From the NCBI GenBank assembly GCA_020342235.1, contig CP073217.1, forward strand, positions 62,001 to 126,000: a DNA stretch of 64,000 nucleotides, given 5' to 3'. Shown here piece by piece: positions 29,808 through 39,990 of the stretch. Under the pieces are notes generated by a model. That model saw only the letters and a program-made list of their open reading frames with translations. It was not told the DNA's origin and made no database searches. The position numbers and the translations under genes were made by a program. Position 1 is the stretch's first letter; each line of letters starts with the position of its first letter. The stretch comes from Saccharomycopsis phalli (Eukaryota > Ascomycota > Saccharomycetes > Ascoideales > Saccharomycopsidaceae).

Positions 29808-30104
29808 TCATATCAATAAATTAACCAATACAATAGATAACCCCGTCATTATTATAAACCCATCTCGTACCTCCATCCCGAAGTTATCTGGTGGATCCCA
29901 CTCAACCACCGAAATCATCCTCCCCAACCTCTCATGCCGCTGATCAAGACGGCCAAAAGTCTCCCATCTTTTATTCATGGGTGATGTCAAATTAGGTGCC
30001 GTGGTCAATACAATCATCACCATAAACATCATCACGCCTATTGTCTTCCAAAAGTCGTTGCTCCTCTCAGCTGGCCGCATTATATTTGGTGTCGGCAGAA
30101 ACAT
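29808..30104 (-). CDS. possible small membrane protein, 98 aa
   Basis: Begins at ATG 30104 (MFLPTPNIMRPAERS); an alternative start is ATG 30080. Two hydrophobic segments, about residues 20-37 (TIGVMMFMVMIVLTTAP) and 79-98 (GFIIMTGLSIVLVNLLI), flank a charged loop (RWETFGRLDQRHERLGRMISVVEWDPPDNFGMEV) with a protein-like composition. This makes it more credible than other short frames nearby. It is not recognised. Comparison with related species would decide whether it is a gene. Confidence 0.45.
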   Translation of the reverse strand: MFLPTPNIMRPAERSNDFWKTIGVMMFMVMIVLTTAPNLTSPMNKRWETFGRLDQRHERLGRMISVVEWDPPDNFGMEVRDGFIIMTGLSIVLVNLLI

Positions 30105-30700
30105 ACTCTCCTTTTCTGTACATTAATTATCCTGATGCACAAACACGGACAGCGTCCTCTTTAATATTCAGGGTGTTAGTGCAAAGCGATGTCAAATGCA
30201 CTGGGGAAAGATTTGTCCAGGACACGGCCAAATCCATCGAGACAAATTTCACTCATGGAACTCAATATTGTTTACGCCATCTGATTATCGGCAATATACT
30301 TTTCTACGTCTGGTTGATACAATAAATCTACTCTTTAATTATTATTTTTTCTCTGGCTTAATTAATGGACGTTTATTATCCATTGAAGAGTACAATCAGT
30401 ACGAGTACATAACCAAAGACGAATAAACCAAACGATAAATCAGAAATACATCAAATGACAAATAATTCAAACGATAAATAATTCAAACGACAAATAATTC
30501 AAAGACAATTTAGAAATACATTAAAAGACGAATAAATCAAATATAACCAGAATATAAATACCAACACCAAGTTAACAACTTGTGTCCCATCTATGCGAGC
30601 TATTCTCACCCCGGCCAGGGCTCGTGTTTAATAAAACGGTCATCACTGGGCAAAAATCACACCCGAGTCAATGGTAGGGTAAGTGGATGACCATTAACTG
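30105..30700. other. intergenic, AT-rich with ATAATTCAAACGA repeats
   Basis: 30425-30545 has a degenerate 14-18 bp unit (GACAAATAATTCAAAC). No gene was seen. Confidence 0.5.
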
Positions 30701-30704
30701 AGTC

Positions 30705-31480
30705 CACTACTTGGGTATTATAATAAATGTTTACTCAGCTTATAATCGTACTAGTCCCCAGGGGAGATTATAGTTTGCCTCTGCGATAGATGGGCATTAT
30801 TTGGGTGTTGAAAGATCCCTCCTCCAGCATAAAAGACTAGTCAGAAAGACTAACTGCAGGGTTCTGGTTGTAGAAGACTAGCTAGAAAGACTAGCTACAG
30901 AAGATAAGTTGTAGAAGACTAGATCCGATATGGTAAATGTAATAAGTCGTTAGGGATAGTATCCTTTCACCTAGATCACGAGTAACAATGGACACCTCAG
31001 GTATCAAAGTAGCCTTCTGTGCCATAAAGAGAATTCTTTTGGTTGGCATCTTAGCCCTCACGTTTGAAGTGGCTTGGGGTTCCTTTAATTTGACTTGGCT
31101 CAAATGTGCCGTGACATGAGGGACAATTCGCTATGGTATGGAGATCCGGCACCTAGTACAAGTTAGTTTCGACATTGAACAAATTCTCGACCTTTTGTGA
31201 CGCTAAGCTTTGAACGCTGAGTAGTTCGCTGATTTTTCTGAGTGTTCTTTTGACCGACTGGGCTTCTGAGAGTAGCTCAGACTTTTTCAGTGGCTATACA
31301 GAGAGTGTATTTGCGTAGATTGGGTTTTATTGGTCCATATCCTCTATCATTTGGTAATAGCAAGAATAATAGCCAGATTTGAAAGTATATTTTACTCGAG
31401 GAACCAGTGGATTGTCCTCAATGCGTTTGAAGTAATGTCCCATTGACATTACTGAACCCCATACTTATCGTAAAGCTAGT
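30705..31480 (-). mobile_element. LINE remnant, minus strand, 3' part
   Basis: On the minus strand 30810-30715 reads CAAACTATAATCTCCCCTGGGGACTAGTAC...AAACATTTATTATAAT, a diverged family A 3' end. About 300 bp upstream of that (31140-31040) one frame encodes CPSCHGTFEPSQIKGTPSHFKREG, resembling the cysteine-histidine motif found near the C terminus of LINE ORF2 proteins. The body is decayed and its 5' limit is unclear. Confidence 0.5.
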
Positions 31481-32210
31481 CAAGAATTTTTATCAACAAT
31501 CATCATCAAACAACCGTTTCATATCTAGACCCCAATAGACCCCAATAGGAATGCTGAAACGACAATAACAGTGTCAGAGTTATCATAGTCGCCCTCTATT
31601 CTTGTACTATTTTTGTGCTATTCTCAATGCCATTGTCGTTTCTTTTAATTGGTTTCTATTCCTCTTTATGATGGCTCGCTCCCCAAAAAATTCCGACAGA
31701 ATATGGGAAATAATTAATTTTCACATTTTTTAAAGATACATCTAGTTATAGTTCCCGTGTCTCACTAGCACGATTCTCACGGAAGCTTTTCTTGATTTCT
31801 TGACAATATTTCATAAGTCTAATTTTTAACTACTCGGTGAAAATCAATAGTCACAGTAATCACAATACAAACTATGGTATAAAGTTTTGTTTTCCATAGT
31901 AATGGTTTCTTTTTTATTTTACTTTTTGCTTCCTTCTCCTTGTATTCCCTTACCTCATCAATATCTTCACTCATATATTTCTACCCCTATTTTCGTATTT
32001 CATGTTTATGCCACAATTTGTAGCTTCTACCCAATCCCACTATCCCCTTATTCGACCCTCATCATTTCCGTGTTCAGTTTTTTTACAATCCAATAAGCCT
32101 TCCTTATGAATCAATCCCATTGTCTTTCCGAGTCATCCAATACACAATTAGACAAGGAAAATTTAATATAAATAGCAGAAGCTATCTCAAGTTCACCATA
32201 AACTCTTCAA

Positions 32211-32504
32211 ATGGGCAAAAAAACTCTGGCATCACAAAACACAGCAAATCAACTCTCAGGAGGAGTACGTCAAATGAAAGGTGGTATTTCTCAAGCTCAA
32301 AACCACATTAATCAGGTCCAAAATAACATCAGAAATGCCCAAGGCAATATTGGCAGACTGAATAATCCAAACCAACAGCATCAATTTGCTGCTCAAAACA
32401 GGCAAAGAGGGGGCGATGTTAAGCAACATCAAAACTATATTTCTCAGGTGAAGGGAAATATTGGTCAAGCTAATGAGCGGATCGGTAATCTCAGAAATCA
32501 ATAG
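32211..32504 (+). CDS. small basic helical orphan protein A, 97 aa
   Basis: Starts at ATG 32211, 40 bp behind a TATAAATAG box. The protein is almost wholly helix-forming and rich in Q and N, with I/V/L at regular heptad-like spacing (GGISQAQNHINQVQNNIRNAQGNIGRL), a break at NNPNQQHQF (residues 50-58), then a second helix to the end (YISQVKGNIGQANERIGNLRNQ). This predicts a two-helix hairpin or antiparallel coiled coil. Net charge is about +10, with 12 K/R against one D and one E. No signal peptide or membrane segment. I do not recognise it. Its paralogue 1 kb downstream has the same layout but opposite charge balance. Confidence 0.75.
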   Translation: MGKKTLASQNTANQLSGGVRQMKGGISQAQNHINQVQNNIRNAQGNIGRLNNPNQQHQFAAQNRQRGGDVKQHQNYISQVKGNIGQANERIGNLRNQ

Positions 32505-33200
32505 TAAAGCTATAAGACGTTGAAGTGACAATGCTCCTCCATTGGATTTGATGGTATAGTGAAATAATATGAATATCTTTTCGATCGTAAGTTCTTATAA
32601 TTTGTTTGTCTTTTCGTATAATCGGAGGGAAACACAATGATTTGACGAGCTTATTTTCACTAAAGAAAAAAATGGGCTTATTAGCTCGTTTATCCTGGGA
32701 TTACTTGCTCGGATAACCTGGGATTTAATATTTCAATTATCCTGGGATTTCTTGCTCGGCTGTCGTGGAATGCCTTTTTTTCTTGACAGAATTTCGTGAG
32801 TCTAATTTTTAAACTATTCGGTGCAAATCAATCACCACAGTAATCACAATACAAGCCAAGATATAAAGTTTTGTTACCGTGGTAAATATTCCCTTTTCTT
32901 AATTTCACTCCTCTCTTTCTTCTACAATGCTACCTCCTTTCCATATCCCCTTGTTGATACACGCCATCCTTTATTTATAATCCGAGCCTCTTATTTTTGT
33001 TCCGTAACTTGTAGTTTCTGCTTAATACCACTTTTTTTCTTTACTAAATCAATTTGCTGAATCATTCTGCTAAACCATTCTGCAGAATCATCTTTTCCTT
33101 GCTCATTTTAATACAAGCAAATAAGCCATGTTTAGCAAATCAATTCCATTGCCTTTCCGAGTCATGTGTATTATATACAGCAAGACACGGAAATTTTAAT
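32505..33200. other. promoter region of the second orphan gene
   Basis: It is largely the duplicated promoter of the first unit. 32670-32760 holds a degenerate repeat (CTTGCTCGGATAACCTGGGATTT). Just before the second gene, a 22-bp segment with TTTTAATATAAATAGCAGA is itself duplicated at 33194-33236, giving two TATA-like boxes. Confidence 0.6.
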
Positions 33201-33264
33201 ATAAATAGCAGATATTTTAATATAAATAGCAGATATTTTCTCGGGTTCATCACCAAGTTTTATT

Positions 33265-33561
33265 ATGGGTAAAGGAAATCTGGCTGCTGCGCAAAACAAA
33301 GCAAATCAACTCCAGCATGAGGTGGATAAAATGAAAAGTGACATTTTACAAACAGAAAACCACATGAATCAGATCCGACAAAACATCAGAGAAGCCGAGG
33401 ACAAGATTAGTAGACTGTTTGATTCAAACCAACAACAACAAATTGCAGCTCAAAACAGACAAAGAGAAGGTGATTATAAGCAAAGTGAAAACCACATTTC
33501 ACAGCTTCAAAGAAACATTGAGATCACCAATGAGGAGATTGATAATCTCAGAAATCAATAG
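33265..33561 (+). CDS. small helical orphan protein B, paralogue of A, 98 aa
   Basis: Starts at ATG 33265 behind a duplicated TATAAATAG box. It aligns end to end with protein A: MGKGNLAAAQNKANQLQHEV against MGKKTLASQNTANQLSGGV, the shared AAQNRQR-GD-KQ centre, and the shared end (I)(D/G)NLRNQ. Here 15 acidic residues offset 13 basic ones, so the net charge is about -2 rather than +10. Heptad spacing of I/L/M and the helix break near FDSNQQQQ are kept. Conserved frame and layout with divergent surface charge argue for selection on both copies. The two might pair as a heterodimer, which is a hypothesis. Confidence 0.75.
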   Translation: MGKGNLAAAQNKANQLQHEVDKMKSDILQTENHMNQIRQNIREAEDKISRLFDSNQQQQIAAQNRQREGDYKQSENHISQLQRNIEITNEEIDNLRNQ

Positions 33562-35317
33562 TAGAACTATGAGATGCTGAAAGTGAGGATGCTCCTCTGT
33601 TGGATTATATAGTGAATTAGTTTATATGAATATCTTTTTAAATTTGTAAGAAGGGATTTTCTTCTGGTCTTGTATTCCTCTTAATGCTGCCATTTTCTCC
33701 TTGTCAATGTCATTCTCTCTTTGTCAATGTCATTTTCTCTTTACCTTTATGCCCTCTTGTTCATGTTTCTGTCTTATTGCCTATTATTTGGACAATTTCT
33801 GCACTAGGTATTCATTCAATCTCCTCCTCATGGTGCCATCTAGATACACTTTCATTTTACCAAAGTAAAAGTCACCCGTGCAAGTATAGTCTGGATTAAA
33901 TAGCCTAACGAACATCTCTGTCATTAGTAAGGCAGTAAACCAGGCTGAGAAGCATCTTTGGTAAAATCAATAGGACCAGTATCAATCTATTATAAATCGG
34001 AGGAAAAAACCAGCAATGTACTTTGTGACGTCAATTCCAAAGTGAAAATCTGTCAAGACTAAACTGTGGTTAACGTACCAAAACTTTGTAAAGAATATAG
34101 ATTGTGTCTTCTGATCAATTGGTTTCTGGACTGTGAATGTGCGCCGATTTTAGGAAGAAACTAGGTAAGCTCCACGCCTATAAAAGGAGATATTCACCCG
34201 ACGGAATCAACAAAAATACAGACAAACAAACAGGCAGTGCGGATTTTAACAAGGAAAAGTCCATCAACCTGTCTGAGCTATTTATGACAATTTCCAATGT
34301 CTGAGCTATTTGTAACAATTTCCAATACTAGCAACGGCATGAATAAGAGCATTTGAATTTATACCACTAGTGAACTTTGCTTTTGTAGAGTGAGCCTCAA
34401 ACTCCTTAAATGGATATCGGTATCACTTATATATGAATCCGGAGCTATTTATCATACAATTTCCAGTACACATTCATGGTAGTAATATAAATTGTTAGTC
34501 GAGTTGCTGTGCCACGAGTCGATATTCATTGGCATTCACAAAATCCAATCACTAGATCACGTGCCACTGTCTGTGGGATGCCAACTATATTCAATGAATA
34601 ATCACGGCAATTGTATCTATTTTTAAGCTATATTGGTGCCATTAGTTGGATTTTAATGCTCAAAATATCAAAAGGACCTTCTTACAGACAGGGTCCCATT
34701 GATGCATCCGGGTAACTTGTGTCAATGTTCGAGATGCCATCGGGCAAGTTGCGGCAAATGGATAAAACAATTACTTGTGGAGGCAAGTGGAGTATAAATT
34801 TGCATTGTGATTGTCGGGTTAGTTTTATTTGGACTTTTTAATTTTCTAATAAGTTGGATATTATACCATTTCCAATACCTCACAAAGGTTTCTGAATATT
34901 GACAACTGGGCGGATTTTACACTGGATGCCTGCCAATTTGTTAAACTAAGATGTGACATGCATACGAGCGTGGGAATTTTCTGTTCAAGATACAAGACAA
35001 CGTGGTACAAAGAGTCAGAGAAGCAAGCTCAAGCCATGACTAGTCACGAAACAATAAATAAAAAGTCACTCGCAATATTGACCTTCTTGAAAGATTAATA
35101 TATGCAAAACAGCGCATCAAGAGCCGCAAAAAATCACGATACTGAGCGGGCACTTTTGGCCGACTACACCACGATTATGCCCAAATCTTGATTCTCATCA
35201 AGAGCAACACGTCACAAGCAAATAAAAAAACTAGTATATTCAACAACCCGACAAATCCCACCGAAGAAATCACCCAAGCCATTCCATCCAATCCTAGGCT
35301 GCCAAGAGGCACCCCAC
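33562..35317. other. 1.8-kb intergenic, short direct repeats, no gene
   Basis: 34270-34325 has a tandem 33-bp unit (CTGAGCTATTTATGACAATTTCCAATGT type, two copies). 33700-33745 repeats CTTTGTCAATGTCATT. A CACGTG lies at 34558. I see no coding region or element. Confidence 0.5.
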
Positions 35318-35323
35318 CACGTG
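35318..35323 (+). promoter_or_regulatory. CACGTG site of IDH2
   Basis: CACGTGAC in gene direction, 55 bp upstream of the ATG at 35378. Confidence 0.6.
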
Positions 35324-35377
35324 ACCGCAGAGTGTTTCCGAGCGATTAAACAAATTTTCCATCAACCTCAAGACACA

Positions 35378-36469
35378 ATGTCCTTCCTCAAACAAGTTGT
35401 GCGCGCTCCAGTGAGAAGCTATGCGACCCAAGTGGCCAAATTCAACGGCAAGAAGAATGCCAACGGCACTTATACCGTTTCTTTTATTGAGGGAGACGGC
35501 ATTGGTGTGGAGATTTCCCAGGCAGTAAAGGATATTTACAAAGCTGCGGACGTTCCGATCGAGTGGGAATCCTGCGATGTGACTCCGTTGCTCATCAACG
35601 GAAGAACCACTATTCCACAGCCGGCTGTTGACTCGATCAACAAGAACTTGGTGGCTTTAAAGGGTCCTTTGGCCACTCCTATTGGTAAGGGCCACCAGTC
35701 CTTGAACCTCACTCTTAGACGGACCTTCAACTTGTTTGCCAACTTGCGTCCAGCCAAGTCGATTGTAGGGTACAAGACTCCGTACGACAACGTTGACTCG
35801 GTGTTGATCCGGGAAAACACCGAGGGAGAGTACTCGGGAATCGAGCACGTTATTGTTCCAGGAGTGGTGCAATCGATCAAGCTTATTACCAAGCCAGCTT
35901 CTGAGAAGGTGATCAAGTTTGCCTTTGAGTATGCTCGGTCTGTCAACAAGCCAGAGGTTTTGGTGGTCCACAAGGCGTCGATCATGAAGTTGTCCGACGG
36001 TTTGTTCGTCGAGACTGCCAAGGAGGTTGCCAAGAACTTCCCAGACATCAAGTTGAACTTTGAGTTGTTGGACAACACCTCGTTGAAGCTTGTCAGTGAC
36101 CCTACCAAGTACTCGAACCTTGTCATGGTCATGCCAAACTTGTACGGTGACATTATGTCCGACTTGGCCAGTGGATTGATTGGTGGATTAGGATTGACTC
36201 CATCGGGAAACATGGGTGACAGAGTCTCCATCTTCGAGGCTGTGCACGGTTCTGCTCCAGATATTGCCGGTAAGAACTTGGCAAACCCAACTGCTTTGTT
36301 GTTGTCGTCTTGTATGATGTTGAGACACATGTCTTTGGACAGCTATGCTGACAAGATTGAGACTTCGGTGTTGAAGACCATTGCTTCTGGCCCAGAGAAC
36401 AGAACCAAGGACTTGAAAGGCAATGCCTCGACTTCTCACTACACTGAGCAGGTAATTAAGAACCTTTGA
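35378..36469 (+). CDS. IDH2: NAD-dependent isocitrate dehydrogenase, catalytic subunit, 363 aa
   Basis: Start ATG 35378 gives MSFLKQVVRAPVRSYATQ, a typical mitochondrial presequence (basic, hydroxylated, no acids). The enzyme oxidises isocitrate to 2-oxoglutarate in the TCA cycle as part of the Idh1/Idh2 octamer. It matches Idh2 rather than Idh1: FIEGDGIGVEIS, PIEWESCDV, GPLATPIGKGHQSLNLTLRRTF, RENTEGEYSGIEH, VHKASIMKLSDG with the catalytic lysine, metal-binding aspartates in NLYGDIMSDLASG, and FEAVHGSAPDIAG. Codon use is strongly biased to a few codons (TTG for leucine), as expected for high expression, and no CTG was seen. One unusual point is a methionine in VMPNLYGD where the yeast enzyme has cysteine. 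Confidence 0.95.
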   Translation: MSFLKQVVRAPVRSYATQVAKFNGKKNANGTYTVSFIEGDGIGVEISQAVKDIYKAADVPIEWESCDVTPLLINGRTTIPQPAVDSINKNLVALKGPLATPIGKGHQSLNLTLRRTFNLFANLRPAKSIVGYKTPYDNVDSVLIRENTEGEYSGIEHVIVPGVVQSIKLITKPASEKVIKFAFEYARSVNKPEVLVVHKASIMKLSDGLFVETAKEVAKNFPDIKLNFELLDNTSLKLVSDPTKYSNLVMVMPNLYGDIMSDLASGLIGGLGLTPSGNMGDRVSIFEAVHGSAPDIAGKNLANPTALLLSSCMMLRHMSLDSYADKIETSVLKTIASGPENRTKDLKGNASTSHYTEQVIKNL

Positions 36470-37051
36470 TTGTCCGAGCTATCATCTGTGGCCGTATACT
36501 AGGCACATGCTGTAAATGATCAATATACAAAGGCTGTTTTTGTAGAGTGGCCATGGAAAGGGCATGGAGTATACTTGAAGTTGGCTTGGTCATGTTGGTA
36601 TAACAGATAATCCCCTGTAATTATCTTGCTTTGTAATTATCTCACCTTGTGGTTATCTTGCTCTTGGGAATGGAATTTTCCTGGCAATGGAGCTGCTAGT
36701 TAGTATTTGAATCCACAGGTGTATTCCAATCATCTTGGCTACTTTTATTTTGTTTTTACAGGTCACTATACCAAGCTGCCTGAATAATAGTCGGCCAAAC
36801 AGATGAAAATACATTGGCAATTCTAGTACCTAGGTCAATGACCAAGTACTGATGAACCATGGCAATTTAATGAAGGACTCTACATACTCCAATACCCACT
36901 CTTGGAGCGTATTTGTTTGGTCAGATTAGCCATGATAATCAAGGGTATAAACTCTATATTATTTGATTTGCTCAGTTGGGATATAATTGAAAAGCGAAAC
37001 CTTTTGATTCATAGTTTTGCTCTTGTACAAGCACCAGTTTCTTTAATTTAA
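36470..37051. other. IDH2 3' flank, no feature recognised
   Basis: AT-rich unique DNA. The start contains the IDH2 terminator region, with no clear signal visible. Confidence 0.45.
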
Positions 37052-37062
37052 ACATGGGTACT

Positions 37063-37695
37063 AGGCCCAATTCAAGTGACTACTGATAAGTCAACATTAC
37101 TACTTTCAGAAGCACTAGTTGGGCCCAAACGAGCACTAAGCATAATCAGCCAACTCCTTAGCGGCCAAAGCCTAGTCTCACATAAAACTAAGACTTTATT
37201 CAATGCCGAAGCGAGCCCATCATGCAGCCGATGTGAGGATGCTGCACCATCTATTTTCCACGACTTCACATGCCCGATACTATTGGACTCTCGAGCCCAA
37301 ACAAAGATTCCTGAAGGAATTACCAACGCTACTCAAGCCCGTGTCTTATTCTCAGATAAGGCGAAGCTTAAAAATCTTATAGGACTCTACTCGTCGGTGC
37401 TGGACCAGTAGTTTTTCCCTTTTTGTTACAGCACGTTAGGAGGGCTACCGAATTAGTACCTTGGGGAGGGGGTGGCTAAAGTTACCTCCAAAGATCTAGG
37501 CGAAAAACTCATTGCCCCTCCAATGCTCATTACCTTACATATTTACAAGCTCTGATCGAAAGTTTTTTATCTCTGTTGCAGAGTTTTCTTTCGACGACTA
37601 TATAGCAGCACCGTCCTTAGTCATAGACGGCGAAGTATAAGTATCCTCTAGGAGCCTAGTATAGCTATAGCCTTAAATAAATATTAATTAATAAT
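37063..37695 (+). mobile_element. recent 5'-truncated LINE insertion, family A, with 11-bp TSD
   Basis: Flanked by a perfect duplication ACATGGGTACT (37052-37062 and 37696-37706). The insert is 633 bp and begins inside the C-terminal part of ORF2: the frame is open from its first bases to the stop at 37409-37411 and ends with CSRCEDAAPSIFHDFTC, the CCHC zinc motif typical of LINE ORF2 ends. The 3' UTR carries the family hairpin region (CCGTCCTTAGTCATAGACGG), AGTATAAGTATCCTCTAGGAGCCTAG and an A/T tail. Perfect TSD and open frame indicate a young copy. Confidence 0.88.
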
Positions 37696-37706
37696 ACATG
37701 GGTACT

Positions 37707-38159
37707 GGTATGGTGTGAAGCTGGGCATTGTAGTTGTAGATCATAGTTACATCACGTGCTTACAGTCACCCACCTATTGCATTGTCTGGATTCAGTCACA
37801 TGGTAGAGTCTGAATAAGTTTATATCCACAATCCACATTCCATCCTTTTCATATTGAATACAATTCACACATCACTTGTATTACAAAATCAACTTATATC
37901 TACTCTTTACATTCCACCTATATCTACTCTTCTATGTTCCACTCTATTCACGCCATTACTCTACGAACTCGTAACTCTGTTCACTCATTACTCCACTCAC
38001 TCCTTTATATTTCAATTGGTCTAATCACTCCATTTCCATTACTCCATTACTCCATTTCCATTACTCTATTACTCCGTTTCATTACTCCATCGCTTCATCT
38101 CCATTCAAACCACATGACCAGATGACCCTGAGACATGTTACTCATCTCGCAGAACGTGC
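37707..38159. other. ADE8 5' region with CATTACTCC repeats
   Basis: 38015-38100 is a degenerate array of ACTCCATTTCCATT units. A CACGTG is at 37753, about 400 bp from ADE8, outside the usual promoter window. No gene was seen. Confidence 0.5.
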
Positions 38160-38855
38160 ATGAAAATTTTCATGTCCCAAGTGCCAAACATCACTGTGCT
38201 AATCTCCGGTAACGGATCGAATCTCCAGAGCTTGATCGATGCGTCAGAGTCAGGCAAGCTTGCTTGCAAGATTTCCCTGGTAATCTCGTCTTCTCCAACA
38301 GCATACGGGCTTACTCGGGCTGGCAATGCCGGGATCCCCACAGAGACACTCAGTCTTAAAACATACTACAAAACAGTGCCAGAGGGGCTCAGTAAGGAGG
38401 AAAAGGCTGAGGAGCGGAAGAAGAAGCGCGAGCTCTTCAACCAGCACCTTTTGAATATTATTTTATACGGCAACATCAGCGGATCCGCAGATGAGGCTCA
38501 CAAGCGACCTGACCTTATTGTGTGTGCCGGATGGATGCTTATATTATCCAAGGATTTCTTGGAGGCACTTCCAGTTCCAATCATCAACCTCCACCCGGCG
38601 TTGCCTGGTCAGTTTGAGGGAATAAACGCCATTGAGCGGTCCTGGAGTGCAGCGCAACAAGGCACTGTCAATGAGACTGGAGTGATGATCCACAAGGTGA
38701 TTGCTGAGGTTGACCGGGGCGAGTTGGTTTTGGCCAAGAAGTTGGATATCATCAAGGGTGAGACTTTGGAGGAGTATGGGAAGCGGGTTCATGATATTGA
38801 GCATGTGGCTATTGTGGAAGGGACCATAAAGGCTTTGGAGGAGATTAAGAAATGA
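38160..38855 (+). CDS. ADE8: phosphoribosylglycinamide formyltransferase (GAR transformylase), 231 aa
   Basis: Two in-frame ATGs, 38160 and 38172; the second (MSQVPNITVLISGNGSNLQ) is nearer the family's usual start, and neither has a strong context. It transfers formyl from 10-formyl-THF to glycinamide ribonucleotide in purine synthesis. Motifs: nucleotide-binding VLISGNGSNLQSL, catalytic NLHPALPG with Asn and His, and the catalytic Asp in IAEVDRGE. An insert rich in K and E (GLSKEEKAEERKKKRE) precedes LIVCAGWMLILS, as in other yeast Ade8 proteins. The single CTG codon noticed (38277-38279) lies in KIS-x-VISSS, where yeast Ade8 has serine. Confidence 0.93.
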   Translation: MKIFMSQVPNITVLISGNGSNLQSLIDASESGKLACKISLVISSSPTAYGLTRAGNAGIPTETLSLKTYYKTVPEGLSKEEKAEERKKKRELFNQHLLNIILYGNISGSADEAHKRPDLIVCAGWMLILSKDFLEALPVPIINLHPALPGQFEGINAIERSWSAAQQGTVNETGVMIHKVIAEVDRGELVLAKKLDIIKGETLEEYGKRVHDIEHVAIVEGTIKALEEIKK

Positions 38856-39990
38856 GGGAGGAAACGGCAAGACGAAAGAAGGGCAAGGACGGAAAGCTTG
38901 AGGAAAGCTCGAAGCTCAAGAAATAAAGTTTGAGGAAATTAAAATATAATGAGAATTTAAAAAATGACGAGGAAATTGTAAGATTAAATTGCCAGTCTGA
39001 TCAAGATTAGTTATTGCTTGAAAAGTCTTGTAGTGGGTTGTAGCATGATACGAGCTTAACCTCTCGTAAGCCTGTCATGCAGCCATCTTAATAGTCACCC
39101 TTTTGAACTAAACAGCTTCTGAGTGCTTTGCCAGTTTTATAATATAGCAATCAAGATACAACTTGGTAAAATGAATGAAATATATCCGCTCGACTATTCA
39201 AAGTCAGGCCTTTCTTAGAGACTCGTCACTTGGTAATGAATGTGCACCAAGGTCAATGCCATCTGGAAAAGAGAACGAGTCAGAATGACGAAAGGAAAGT
39301 TAGACAGTCAAAGAAATCACGACACCTCTTGTATGTCCGTTTCAATGCTTTTGCTGCGAGGATTTGACAATTATCAAAGCAATGGTAATGTAACAATGTG
39401 CATCTTGACAGGAATCATCAACTCCTGTTGTAATTATCTGGACATGATTTCCCTCATTCATAATTTTCAACCGCACCGTATAATTGAAATCATCGCAATA
39501 ATATTGCCTTGTGGTCTATAGCTATACATGGCTCCAGCAATGAGTGATATTTCCCGTCCATAAACGGCACCACAAATTCTTTGATACAGTCTTGATTATA
39601 ATGAATTTTAGAAATGATTTTAGAGCATGGGTCCCGCTTATGCCATGAGCATGTCCAAATGTGGCACAAGTCTACATTGGCTGGAGCCTTGCAACGGGCA
39701 CTTGAATTGCAATTTGCATCATAGTTTTAGTTTTATTTTTTCAAGGCCACTTTAGCGGTCTTTGGTTGTGCCAATGTTGAGAGGCTTGACGATTGATATT
39801 GATTCTAGGGTTCCTAAAATTGCCTCGACGTTTTGTTCTTGATCATTTGGGACGTACGAGCCATTTATTTTGCAAGGAATCGAGTGTGCTGGAGTTTCCA
39901 GCTAATGCCCTTTTCTGGTTATCCTAGGACCTTGGCCAACTGCTCATGGTGATAGTGTACCAAATACCATTAATCACAACGGCAATTATA
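38856..39990. other. intergenic with a dispersed repeat copy
   Basis: At about 39118-39205 a reverse-orientation copy of the dispersed GGCCATTTCACCAACTC repeat. From 39612 an 18-bp sequence AAATGATTTTAGAGCATG has its perfect inverse at 40044-40061. No gene was recognised. Confidence 0.5.

Larger units (their letters stand above)
31785..33640 (+). repeat. tandem duplication of about 1.05 kb, each unit carrying one small gene
   Basis: Two units offset by 1054 bp. Similarity covers the promoter (GTCTAATTTTTAA...TCACAGTAATCACAATACAA at 31820-31870 and 32790-32850; ATATAAATAGCAGA before both ATGs), the coding region and the start of the 3' region. They are diverged enough to be an old duplication. 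Confidence 0.8.

Noticed and set aside
35536-36330. 264-codon frame antisense to IDH2
   Set aside because: A by-product of the strongly biased codon use of IDH2.
35378-36469. Naming the isocitrate dehydrogenase IDH1
   Set aside because: Blocks such as PIEWESCDV, GKGHQSLNLTLR and FEAVHGSAPDIAG are those of the catalytic subunit Idh2, not Idh1.
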